64,000 bases of DNA. Origin: Craterostigma plantagineum (lineage: Eukaryota; Streptophyta; Magnoliopsida; Lamiales; Linderniaceae). Made by a program: the position numbers and the translations under genes. The number at the start of each line of letters is the position of its first letter. Within the stretch, counting starts at the first letter, position 1. The notes beneath the pieces were generated by a model. It worked only from the letters and a program-made list of their open reading frames with translations, searched no databases and was not told the origin of the DNA. Of this stretch, positions 12,121-23,015 are shown one piece after another. The DNA lies in contig JAPQWV010000404.1 of NCBI GenBank assembly GCA_027422505.1, positions 310,001 through 374,000 on the forward strand, given 5' to 3'.

Positions 12121-12154
12121 CTTGAGGTCAAGCATTATTTAAGTTGGGGGAATT
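12121..12154 (+). other. Terminal polypurine tract of gypsy-A
   Basis: AAGTTGGGGGAATT ends exactly at the LTR start, the expected position of the plus-strand primer. A TTGAGGTCAA motif precedes it. Confidence 0.8.
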
Positions 12155-13533
12155 TGATAAATAACAAATTACAGTATTCTATATCTCGTAAAAGTGCGTT
12201 TTTGGTTAATATTTGTACAATCATACACGGATATTCTGCGCTTACTTTCCAATTACATGTGTTACAGACTTCGAAGCAATCTAAACCGGAAACAACTCAA
12301 GTAAGCAGATCAAGTGGGCTTTCGTGGACGAACTGGACTTTGTTAAGGCCCATTTGAACAATTAATAGGCCCAGCCCTAAGATGAGAGTAGAACAAAGAA
12401 CATCAACGTCTACAACAATTAGGGAAAACCATTCAACTATTTCATAGTCAAAGGAGAAACAAGGAAAATCACAATCGAAGACAAACAAGATATAATCTTG
12501 GCGGCTGCAACTAGAAAATAGGCAAACATCTCACATCATCAAACGGCTGGAGATCGAGCGCAAGGCTCAAGGGCTGCAAAGATAGGAAATTAACTGACAA
12601 GAAACAAAAGGAAAGGGCTGCTCAAGCACGCACAAAACTGAGAAAGTTGTCCATTGCGCTTCAAGCTATCTATAAATAGAGCTAAACTCAACAGAGGGAG
12701 AGGCATCGAATAGAATAGAGCTCTGTTTTTTCCCCCTTCCATCTTTATATTTATATTTTATAGACCGTAGCAGAGATTTTGAGCGAGAGCAGAATAGGGT
12801 TGTTGTATAATTACCTTTACCTTCATATTTTTGCTTGATTGTGACCGAGAGTTTGAGCGAGAGAGACATAGATCATCGAAAATGCTATAGTGTTTTGGTA
12901 TTGCTATTTTCATTTGCTTTTGCTGCTATCTTTCTTTTTTGCATCTTGTTCGAGAGAGACCCGGAGGTGCAAGCGATTGAGAGAGAGATGTTCCATCTTT
13001 ATATATTTTTGCTTTTCATAGTGTAGAAGAGAGGTTTTGTGCGAGAGGAGAAGAAATTAAAAAAAAAGAGAGAGATCTGGGCATAAGTGGATTATGTGAG
13101 AGAGCAGAGAGGTGAGTGTGGGAGATCGTAGCTTTCTTTTCATTTCAAGATCTGTTGCTTTTTTTTTTCTTTTATTTTCCTATAGCTGCTGTGGAACATT
13201 TCAACCTTTATCTATTCTAAGTTATTTATGATTTAAAGAACCTTAACTCTTAAGCTTTCCAGAACGTGGGATATAGTTGAGAAATTGTTTCTGTTGTCTT
13301 TGATTCTCGGTCGATAACTTATACGATCTGAGGTGCTTTTTCGAGGAAGATAGCAAGTCGCCATTCATACGTCGTAGGTTAATTTCTGTCTTCCGATATG
13401 TCATTACCATAATTAATTTCATTTGCACTTTAGTTACTAAGTTTAGTAGCTATTATTTTATTATTACTAGTTTAAATATTTTTACTCGTTTACTGTTGCG
13501 CTAAAGAAAACCATATCATCACAACCCCCTCAA

Positions 13534-13566
<33 letters not shown>

Positions 13567-13756
13567 TACTGTCATTATTATTATTATTATTATTACTATT
13601 ATTATTATTATTATTATTATTATTTATTATCATCGATCGAGTTTGAAATTAGAAGTAAATCAACTATCTTCCCTGTGGAGACGATCCCTACTGTCGCTAT
13701 ACTCGTGTTTAGTGAATAAAGGTGATTAATTTATTTGGCCGTTTTCGACGCGACCA
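12155..13756 (+). repeat. Gypsy-A LTR 2 (shared by both interiors)
   Basis: This 1602-bp LTR begins TGATAAATAACA and ends GCGACCA. It acts as 3' LTR for the first interior and 5' LTR for the second. It differs from LTRs 1 and 3 by a few substitutions near 12544 and 12752 and small indels near 12610 and 13117. The TATA box is at 12671-12679. Confidence 0.93.
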
Positions 13757-13762
13757 AAATTT

Positions 13763-13780
13763 TGGCGCCGTTGCCGGGGA
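13763..13780 (+). other. Primer binding site, tRNA-Asp type (second interior)
   Basis: The same 18 bases as at 5094, with the same spacing from the LTR. Confidence 0.9.
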
Positions 13781-13835
13781 AGGTGGTGTCTATTGATTTA
13801 CTTCTATTTTTAATTCGATTTTTTTGTTCTAGTTT

Positions 13836-16289
13836 ATGCCCCGATCTTCTCGAACAGGTATATTAATATTCGATCCAGAAATCGAGAGGACCGCGAGGGC
13901 GAATCGAAAGGCAAAAAGACAAAAAGATTCGACTATATCAATATCTAGCACGGAATCCGAACAGGAATTTTCAGAAAGCGACATGGAGGAAACCGAACAG
14001 CAACAGCCACTCCGTCTTACGTTGAGGGATATGGCTACGCCGGATGTTAATCAACGGCCGCTTTGCATCGAATTTCCCATTCTTCAAACACCTTTCGAAT
14101 TAAAATCAGGATTAATTCATTTACTTCCTACTTTTCATGGTAACGCAGGCGAGGATCCGCACAAGCACTTGAAGGAGTTTCACATGGTTTGCTCAACCAT
14201 GAAGCCAAATGGGGTCACAGAAGATCAGATTAGCCTTCGTGCATTTCCGTTCTCGCTGGCCGATCATGCAAAAGACTGGTTATACTACTTACCATCTGGT
14301 TCGATTACTACGTGAGCCGAGCTTAAAAAACAATTCCTAGCAAAATTTTTCCCTGCATCTCGTGCCGCAAATATTCGTAAGGAAATCTACGGGATTCGAC
14401 AATGGAACGGAGAAACTCTGCACGAATACTGGGAAAGATTCAAGCGGTTGTGCGCAAGCTGTCCATATCATCAAATTTCAGAATTGGCGCTCATCCAATA
14501 TTTCTACGAAGGTTTGCTACCCATGGAGAGAAACATGATTGACGCAGCAAGTGGAGGAGCGTTGGTTGATAAAACGGCAGACGAAGCACGTCGGCTGATC
14601 TCAAGCATGGCTACAAACGCGCAACAATTTGGAACACGTCAAGATGTAGGCCAACAAAGGATGGGCGAGGTAAGTACTACTTCATTTGAGCAAAAATTAG
14701 ATTCACTAACATCTCTTGTGGAAAAACTTGTGATTGGAAAAACGAGTCAGGTAAAGGCTTGTGGCATATGTACATTTGCTGGACATGCAACAGCGAATTG
14801 TCCTTCACTTCAGTTTGATCTTAGCGAGCAAGCCAATGCAATTGGAGGATACACAGGACCATCTCAAAGACGCTATGATCCATACTCGAGTCAATACAAT
14901 CCCGGATGGCGTGACCACCCAAATCTGAGTTACGGAAATCGACCGCCAGGTTTTATGCAGCAAGCACCAAGGCCATCAAATCCTCCACAGCAAGCCGCAC
15001 CATCAAAACCAGGTATGTCTTTGGAGGATATTGTTAAGAATTTAGCAACTAGTACTGCCAGTTTTCAACAGGAAACTCGATCGAGCATTAACGAAACGCG
15101 CTCAAGCATGCACAATTTAGAAAGGCAAGTGTCTCAACTCGCAGCACAAATGAGTCAAATGCAGAACGAGAAAGGAAAACTACCGGCGCAAGTTGAGATT
15201 AACCCAAGAGAGAATGTGAGTATTATGACTCTTCGAAACGGGAAAGAGATTGGTCAGCCTAATCATGACGAAGTTTCCATAAAATCCCCAAGAGAAGATA
15301 AGACTAAAGACCATGCAAAGAAGGTAAGTAATGATTCTGTTTTCGATAAACCTAATATTGTTATTCCTCCACCTTTTCCTGGAAGGCTGGCTAAAGCGAA
15401 AAAGGATGAAGAAGAAAAGAGTATAATGGAGACCTTCAGCAAAGTCGAGATCAAGATTCCACTGTTGGATGCTATCAAGCAAATCCCACGCTACGCAAAA
15501 TTTTTAAAGGAAATGTGCTCGAACAAAAAGAAACACAAAGCTGAAGGAAAAATCTTAGTAAGTGACAATGTTTCCGCTGCGCTTCAACGAAAACTTCCCC
15601 AAAAATGTAAGGACCCAGGTATGTTTGCTATCTCGGTTACTATAGGGACGAGAAAAATAAATAATGCCATGTTAGATTTAGGAGCTTCTATCAATGTTAT
15701 GCCATTATCATTATTCAATGAGATGAGTATGGGACCTCTTAAGTGCACTGATATTTGTATTCAATTAGCAAATAGGTCCATTATTTATCCCGAAGGATTG
15801 GTTGAAGATGTATTGGTAAAATGTGGTGAATTTATTTTTCCTTCTGATTTTTATATAGTAGACATGGGTAATGAACATGCAATTGATTCTGCTGTTATTT
15901 TATTAGGTCGATCATTCATGAAAACGGCTAAAACAAAGATAGACGTTGATTCAGGAACTCTTACTTTTGAGTTTGATGGTGAAAAACTCACTATGAATGT
16001 GTTTGATGCTATGAAATATCCTGATGAACCTGAATCTGTTAGTATGATTGATGCATTTGTTCGAGATGATTTTGAGCGTAATTTTACTAACGATACACTC
16101 GACTATGTGATTAAGAGTAGCAAAACAGAAAAAGATTTGCAATTTGAAGTGGACGAAGATGTCAGAAACTCGCTCATGACATTACAAGCACTTCCGGAAG
16201 CTCACGATCAATCAGGTAAGAATACTTTTTCATTACCTTCTAATGCAAAAATTGTTCCTTCTATGAACAGGCGCCTACGTTGGAGTTGA
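13836..16289 (+). pseudogene. Gypsy-A gag-protease, second copy
   Basis: It matches 5167-7620 with one coding change that I noticed (Lys to Glu near 13952). The in-frame TGA (14313-14315), zinc knuckle, DLGAS protease site and out-of-phase pol overlap are the same. Sharing these defects means the two interiors descend from one damaged copy. Confidence 0.88.
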
Positions 16290-18856
16290 AGGATCTACCA
16301 AAACATCTCAAGTACTGCTATTTGGGAGATGAAGAAACGTTGCCAGTCATTATTGCAAATGACTTGACCGCCATTCAGGAAGAGAAATTGATACGCGTTT
16401 TGAAGGAGTACAAGAGCGCGATAGGATGGACTCTGGCCGACATCAAAGGGATCAGTCCCTCGATATGCATGCACAGAATTCTACTTGAGCCCGACTCTAA
16501 GCCGATACGAGAAGCACAACGTAAACTCAATCCGGCCATGAAAGAGGTAGTTATGAAAGAAATAATTAAATTATTAGATATGGGGATAATATTTCCAATA
16601 TCAGACAGCCAATGGGTAAGTCCAGTTCATGTAGTTCCTAAGAAATCTGGTTTCTCACTTGTGAAAAATGATAAAAATGAATTGGTACCAATGAGATGAC
16701 AGACGGGTTGGCGCATGTGCATTGACTTTCGTAAGTTAAATGCGGCCACCCGAAAGGATCATTTTCCACTACCCTTCATTGATCAAATGCTAGAAAGACT
16801 GGCAGGTAAGTCTTTCTTTTGTTTCCTCGATGGATTTTCTGGTTATTATCAAATTGTCGTGGCACCCGAGGATCAAGAGAAAACTACTTTCACATGTCCC
16901 TTTGGCACATTTGCATATCGTCGCATGCCTTTTGGTTTATGTAATGCTCCTGGTACATTTCAACGATGCATGATGAGCATATTTTCTGATTTAATAGAAA
17001 CATGCATTGAAATATTCATGGATGATTTTACGGTTTATGGAGACTCGTTTGATCATTGCCTTGGTAATCTAGTAGAAGTTCTTAAACGCCGCATTGATAA
17101 AAATCTTGTACTTAACTATGAAAAATGTCATTTTATGGTTAAAGAAGGAATAGTTCTAGGTCATGTAGTTTCATCTCGAGGAATTGAGGTAGACAAGGCT
17201 ATGCCATACCCCACTAACGTTCGAGAAATTCGAAGCTTTCTTGGTCATGCAGGGTTCTACAGGAGATTTATTAAGGATTTCTCAAAAATCGCTCAACCAA
17301 TGTCAAGACTACTTCAAAATGACGAACCGTTCAATTTCGGGGACGATTGCAAAGAGGCGTTTAATAAGTTAAAGCTATTACTAACTACTGCACCGATAAT
17401 CCAACCCCCAAATTGGGAGTTACCGTTCGAGCTCATGTGCGACGCAAGCAAATACGCCGTAGGAGCTGTGCTTGGACAAAAAGATGGAAGGAAGAGTCAC
17501 GTCATCTACTATGCTTCAAAGACGCTTGACTCGGCACAATGCAACTACACCACAACTGAAAAAGAGCTGTTATCTATTGTTTTTGCATTTGATAAGTTTA
17601 GGTCTTATTTACTAGGATCTAAAGTTATCGTTTATTCTGACCATGCAGCTCTAAAATATTTGTTGTCGAAGAAGGAGTCAAAACCGCGCTTAATACGATG
17701 GATTTTGTTGCTTCAAGAGTTTGATTGGGAGATTAAGGATCGCAAAGGCGTGGACAACTCCGTGGCAGATCACCGTTTGCTTCGTGACGAAGAGCCGCTG
17801 CCGATTTCAGAAACGTTTCCAGATGAGCAACTATTTCGCCTTCAAGGTAAGGAATATCAAGAACCTTGGTTTGCTGATATAGTTAATTACTTGGTAAGTG
17901 GTGTGTTACCTTCACATTTGAGCTCCTCAAAGAAAAATAAAATTAAAAGCGATTCGAAATATTACATGTGGGACGAGCCATATTTGTGGAAAATTGGCTC
18001 GGACCAAATAATACGTAGGTGTGTTGCAAATGATGAAATTAATGATATACTCACTCATTGTCATACATATGCATGTGGAGGACATTTTGGACCTAAGCGA
18101 ACTGCTAGAATAATTTTAGATTGTGGTTTTTATTGGGAAACTATTTTCAAAGATGCTTATTTATTTTGCAAGAGTTGTCCTAATTGTCAAAGAACGGGTA
18201 CAATTTCTTTTAGAGATGAAATGCCACAAAACCCTATTTTAGTTTGTGAAATTTTTTATGTATGGGGAATGGATTTTATGGGACCTTTTCCAAGCTCATT
18301 TGGCTTTCTTTATATCTTGCTTGCCGTTGATTATGTGTCGAAGTGGGTAGAAGCAAAGGCTACCCGAACTAACGATTCTAAAGTTGTTGTAGGATTTCTT
18401 AAGACAAACATCTTTAGTAGGTTTGGAGTTCCCTGTGCAATTATAAGCGACCAAGGCACGCATTTTTGCAATCGCATGGTGGAAGCACTCATGCGCAAAT
18501 ATGGAGTACATCATCGGCTGGCCACTACTTATCACCCACAATCAAATGGACAAGCTGAAGTTTCAAATCGGGAGGTCAAAAATATTTTGGAGAAAACCGT
18601 AAACCCGGATCGTAAGGATTGGAGCTTGCGATTAGACGATGCACTTTGGGCGTATCGTACTGCTTTTAAAACTCCAATCGGAATGTCGCCGTATCGCCTA
18701 ATTTTCGGTAAGATGTGTCATTTACCTGTTGAAATTGAACATCGTGCTTTTTGGGCAGTTAAACAGTGCAACATGGAGGCCACAAAAGCTGGTGAGGAAC
18801 GAAAATTTCAGCTACAGGAACTTGAAGAAATTCGCCTAGAAGCCTACGAGAATGCG
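16280..18856 (+). pseudogene. Gypsy-A pol, second copy: extra stop and truncated integrase C-terminus
   Basis: It is identical to the first pol as far as I can read, except for TGA at 16697-16699 (TTA in the first copy), which stops the frame upstream of the reverse transcriptase core. Downstream the reverse transcriptase, RNase H and integrase catalytic core are all present. At about 18856 the homology ends inside the integrase C-terminal region and gypsy-B sequence begins; the frame runs on for about 16 unrelated codons. The last roughly 300 bases of pol, the hairpin, both polypurine modules and the 3' LTR of this copy are absent. Confidence 0.9.
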
Positions 18857-18858
18857 CG
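18850..18858. other. Chimeric junction between gypsy-A and gypsy-B
   Basis: Up to AATGCG the sequence equals gypsy-A pol (first copy at about 10184-10189). Immediately after it the sequence is the gag of another family. No LTR, target duplication or filler is visible at the joint. Confidence 0.85.
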
Positions 18859-20160
18859 GGGCGAAATCAAGGATCACTCCCGAGCTACACCGAGACAACC
18901 CTAAGGAGTATTGCAATGCAGTAATCCTGAGAAGCGGGAGAGGATTACAAGAAGCTCCTACCAAGCAGAACTTAAAGGAGAAAGTCGATTTCGAGGGCCA
19001 CGACGAGCCAGAAGTGGAGGAAAGTAAGCGCGACGGAGTCGAGAAGGTCAAGGATGACGAGAGAAAGACGCGACCATTCGTGAAGCCGTATCAACCAAAG
19101 ATCCCATATCCAGCTCGGTTGAGGGGAGTTGCACCTGAAATAGAGAAGGTTCGACCTAAAAAGGAGGAGGCTGCACCCGAAATAGAAAAAGCGAGGGAGA
19201 ACGAGCGACCACTAGTGATGCCGTACCAGCCAAAGATTCCCTATCCAACACGGTTGAAGAAGGACAAAGAAGTAGCGCTAATTGGCAGATTCATGGGTAT
19301 GTGCAAAGAATTACATATTAACCTACCGTTTGTTGAAGCTATTGTGCAGATGCCCAGTTTCGTTAGGTTCCTGAAGGACTTGCTGACGAATCGACGGAAG
19401 CTCGAACACGTCTCCACGGTATACCTACGAGGAGAGTGCTCGGCGATACTCCAGAGCAAGATACCGAAAAAACTCAAGGACCCAGGGAGTTTTACTATTC
19501 CTTGTCTGATAGGTGATTTAGTTGTTGAGCATGCTTTAGCTGATCTAGGCGCTAGTATAAATTTAATGCCGTACTCCATGTTTAAGCGCTTAGGATTAGG
19601 TGAACCACGACCCACTAGAATGAATATTCAACTGGCCGATAGATCATTAAAATACCCTCTAGGTGTTATCGAGGATGTTCTAGTTAAGGTCAATAAGTTC
19701 GTTATCCCTGCTGATTTTGTGATCTTAGACATGGACGAGGATGAAATGTTCCATTAATTCTAGGTAGACCATTCTTAGCTACAGGTGAGACCATGATAGA
19801 TGTTAGGAATGGAACATTAACCGTGACAGTAGACGGTGAAAAAGTTACGTTCAGTATGAGTGACTCGATGAAAAAGAGCAACGAGCAAGATGATAAATGC
19901 TATTTCTTAGATGTCTTTGAGCACGATTTTCTCTTTTCCGTGCAAGGTCTATCACAGGTCAGCGAGCATGATAGGTACACGATTATGGCATTCGATAAGT
20001 GTGGGGAGGAGATCGACGAACCCATCATAGTCATCGACGAGAGCATCGAAGAAGTTAAGGACAAGAGCCCAGTCGAGGAGCGACCGCCACCAGAGTTGAA
20101 ACCGCTGCCCGGCGAAAGGCGAGGGAAACTTAAGCAAAAAAGAGATGTTGTACCTCGACT
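18857..20160 (+). pseudogene. Gypsy-B gag (3' part) and protease; RT, RNase H and integrase missing
   Basis: The frame encodes the C-terminal gag linker ([14 protein letters not shown], a typical Athila-type LRSG motif), two repeats of a YQPKIPYP segment, and a retropepsin with active site ADLGASINLMP near 19540. A one-base loss near 19746 shifts the frame, after which the protease end (GRPFLATG) continues. At about 20085-20105 the entry motif PPPELKPLP of pol appears but is followed within a few codons by the 3' untranslated block, so the whole RT-RNase H-integrase region is absent. The 5' part of gag is lost at the junction with gypsy-A. Confidence 0.82.
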
Positions 20161-20218
20161 TCCAGCCACCCTAAGCGAACGAAAGCACGTCCGGCTAAAG
20201 ACGGTAAAGGAAGCGCTT

Positions 20219-20236
20219 CTTGGGAGGCAACCCAGG
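20219..20236 (+). promoter_or_regulatory. Post-pol hairpin (gypsy-B)
   Basis: CTTGGGAGGCAACCCAGG pairs TGGG with CCCA around the same AGGCAA loop as in gypsy-A. The upstream GTCCGGCTAAAGACGG block also matches gypsy-A. Confidence 0.55.
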
Positions 20237-20447
20237 TTTTATCTATCTAGTATTTTTTTATTATGTCTATCATTATTATCATTCATGTTTTTTTTGTTAC
20301 GTTTAGTTTTCCTTTTAGTCATGTCAGGCATCACGAGTCACGATACGACAACCATCACGCGTTTAGTCACGACCACGTCAACATTTTTCGTCAGGGAAGT
20401 TTCGTTCTCTTACATCTACTTTTCCCTTTCGTTTATTCAAATTTACG

Positions 20448-20483
20448 TTGAGGACAACGTACGGCTTAAGTGTGGGGAGGGGA
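20448..20483 (+). other. Internal polypurine-tract-like module (gypsy-B)
   Basis: TTGAGGACAA, then TTAAGTGTGGGGAGGGG. It has the same organisation as the terminal module at 21822. Confidence 0.5.
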
Positions 20484-21821
20484 ATTTAGGTTGAAAACTT
20501 ACGTGAAAATTTTAATTTTTTATGACGTGTCTGTGAGCTATAAATTTCGTTGAAAGGCATGGATTATTGAATTCAGGCACGATTTTTGCGCATTATCTCG
20601 AGTTAGTCTGCATTATTATGAATTCTTGTGAGCAATTAGGATATGCATGACTACATGTCTGCCTGAATAGATATAACACTGTTTAAAGAGATTCGTACAC
20701 ATAACCCTATTTCGTGTGAGAGTTTGAGCCTGACGAGCTTACGCTCATTTTGTGGTTGTGTGACGTGCCTAGTCTATATCTCTCTAGAACTTGCCTGTCT
20801 GATGCGTGTTGAAACTGTTTTGGTGTGCGAGTGTGAAAATGATGAGGGCATTAGGAATCAAGTCCAGGGCCAAAATATTCTTAACCATGACGAACCCCAT
20901 TAGTTAGCCACGTTGAGCCTGAGCCTATTTGTTGCGTACCTCGTATGTTATAGAAGCCACTAACCCGAATAAACCTCCAGAGATTTTATGAGCCTGAGTT
21001 GATTAGAATAAAGCAGAAGTCGAACTTGAAAGTTACTGTTCCAGTGTTTAATTTGATGTTCTTCTCTGCTATTTGTGAAATGACTCGTCCCTTACTTGAC
21101 CGTTTTCTGAAATGACCCGATCCCTTGCATAAGCCTGCCCATAACCGTTTGGCAAGATATAGGTCTCGGTAATAAGTATCCCTAGGTACACGGCATTTGC
21201 TGTGACGATGTATTCTTTGCGACAAAAGCCGAACCTTGATGTTTTTAGGGAATAAGGGCAGTGCACAAAAGTAGAGCGTAACTAAGGTGAAAGGGCAGAA
21301 AATGAAAGGGAACTGAGTTGAGAGGGTCGAGCAGAAAAGTCTAGGATTTCGGAGCGAGAACGTCGAGTCTTATGTTGGGACGTGTGACTGTCTGTTTGAT
21401 CATGATGTATTCTTTGATAATTTTCGATCACGTGTCCTAGCTCTAAGATTAAGTGTTCATTATTTATGCTTATCGCTTCATGATTATTCGACCCGTTTCC
21501 CGAAAAGACCCTCAGATTTATACTTGCCACTTTGAATAGTCGAGATGCGATTAACTTGCAAGTTTATGGTAGGGGTTGGACTAGTGCACGAATTGAGCGA
21601 CTCATCATATGCTAGCCTATACACTTGAGTGAATTGAGTGAATCCTTGCGAGGTATGAGTCTCGATTAGCAGTGAAGGAAGTTTAGGTCAACAAGTGCAA
21701 GTCATTAGTGTAATGTCCGTGATTGTTTGCTTGATTCCATTTGTGCTTTCTAGCTTTGATGATAAATTGCGAACAATCGTGCCGTTATCCTAATTTGATG
21801 CCTTATCTGATTTCCCATTTA

Positions 21822-21857
21822 CTTGAGGACAAGCAAATGCTTAAGTGTGGGGAGGTT
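21822..21857 (+). other. Terminal polypurine tract of gypsy-B
   Basis: TTGAGGACAA is followed by TTAAGTGTGGGGAGGTT directly before the TGATAAACGC start of the LTR. Confidence 0.75.
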
Positions 21858-22047
21858 TGATAAACGCATTTCAATGTGTTTATCGTAGTATTTAATTGGG
21901 ATATAATAAGAGCTTAGCAATCAATTTATGTGTTTATTCGTTACATTTACACTCATTTTGTTATTGAAGGAGCTTTGGACGAGTTTCGGGCGGAACGGAG
22001 CGAAAACGAGGCAAAACGGAGCAAAAACGACGGAAACAGGCATGTTT

Positions 22048-22440
22048 CACGGCCGTGACACATAGTGCACTAGGCCGTGACGTTGGACAGAGAGTTGGAA
22101 TGAAGATGGTCACGGCCGTGACACTTATTGCACCAGGCCGTGACCCATAGGAGAAGCAATATTAGAAAATTCATATCTCTCAATCCAGATCTCGGATTGA
22201 GAATCCCTTTGGTCAGAATCAAGACTGGTGAGTCTTCTATCTATGGTTAAAATTTCAGGTCAATCGGACATCGTTTACCCCTCCATCCGAGAGAAATACA
22301 AAACTGCCGCAAAGCTGTTGAGGGGGTCACGGACGTGACACTGCTGCACCAGGCCGTGACGAGCGGCAGTGAGCCCAAATTCGACCCAGAGAGTGTCACG
22401 GCCGTGACCTGTCTTGTCCCAGGCCGTGACAGTGTCGAAT
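22048..22440. repeat. Four palindrome units upstream of the gypsy-B TATA box
   Basis: CACGGCCGTG begins at 22048, 22111 and 22397, with a one-base variant (CACGGACGTG) at 22328. Each is followed about 20-25 bases later by AGGCCGTGAC. The last unit ends only a few bases before the TATA box, as an enhancer or repressor site array would. Confidence 0.75.
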
Positions 22441-22445
22441 TTCAC

Positions 22446-22453
22446 TATAAAAG
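22446..22453 (+). promoter_or_regulatory. TATA box of gypsy-B LTR
   Basis: TATAAAAG lies about 590 bases into the LTR, directly after the palindrome array. Confidence 0.65.
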
Positions 22454-22860
22454 CCCAAATTCGACCCGGAAAGGGGACAACCGACCAGAGATCAACCCTA
22501 ATCCCTCTAGAGACGAAAAATAGCACATAAGAACGCAGAATCGCGCCCCGGAGCGCAAGAGACGGATCATCGACGAAATCACGCCCAATTGAACGAAGAA
22601 CGAAGAATCATCGACGCTTCCATCGCAGATCATCCGGATATCAAGAATATGAATTCTTCGCCTTTATTCCTTATTTCTTTCATTGTTTTCCCGTCTATTA
22701 TGCGTAGCTAATTCCCCTTTGTGTTTTGGATTAGATGAACGCTAGGATGTTTCGTAGTTAAGATTTATAATTATCGTGACTATGTGGTTTGACTATTTAT
22801 CATTCTATGAATTTGTTTCGTTGCTTTAATATGTCTATGTGTTAAAGTAATCGTATGGAA

Positions 22861-23015
22861 AAACGTTTAGGGCGACAGCTAAACAACGTTTACGCCGTTC
22901 GTAGAAGATAGGAATCGAGTATAGGGCGAAAGCAAATACTCGATCCTCGCCGTTAGTAATTACTGAATCTTAGATCCCCGCGAGCGTTTAGGGCGACAGC
23001 AAACTCGCGAGCGGG
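22861..23015 (+). promoter_or_regulatory. Three consecutive stem-loops with a shared loop (gypsy-B LTR leader)
   Basis: Stem 1 is AAACGTT/AACGTTT (22861-22867 with 22885-22891). Stem 2 is ATCGAGTA/TACTCGAT (22914-22921 with 22937-22944). Stem 3 is CGCGAG/CTCGCG (22979-22984 with 23004-23009). The stems are unrelated in sequence but all enclose TAGGGCGAMAGC followed by A/T. They lie downstream of the TATA box, so they would be in the RNA leader. Confidence 0.65.

Larger units (their letters stand above)
10491..12154 (+). other. Gypsy-A 3' untranslated region between pol and 3' LTR
   Basis: There is no convincing gene or env-like frame. It holds a hairpin motif at 10542-10559 and an internal polypurine module at 10839-10871. 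A purine/A-rich stretch of about 130 bases lies at 11450-11580. The terminal polypurine module (12121-12154) abuts the LTR. Confidence 0.75.
3489..13756 (+). mobile_element. Gypsy-A, full-length Athila-like LTR retrotransposon
   Basis: The element has LTRs of 1599 and 1602 bp, a tRNA-Asp primer site, gag-protease, then RT-RNase H-integrase in the order typical of Ty3/gypsy. There is no chromodomain, and the integrase C-terminus ([10 protein letters not shown]) together with a DLGAS protease fits the Athila/Tat branch. No env-like frame is seen. The LTRs differ by only about half a dozen small changes, so insertion or recombination is recent. Gag carries an in-frame stop and pol is out of frame with it, so this copy is probably not autonomous. 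Confidence 0.9.
20161..21857 (+). other. Gypsy-B 3' untranslated region
   Basis: No supported gene. It contains the conserved hairpin block (about 20190-20236), an internal polypurine module (20448-20483), about 1.3 kb without recognisable coding content, and the terminal polypurine module (21822-21857). Confidence 0.7.

Noticed and set aside
10491..12154. Env-like gene expected in Athila elements
   Set aside because: No long frame or signal/transmembrane pattern is seen in this region in either family.
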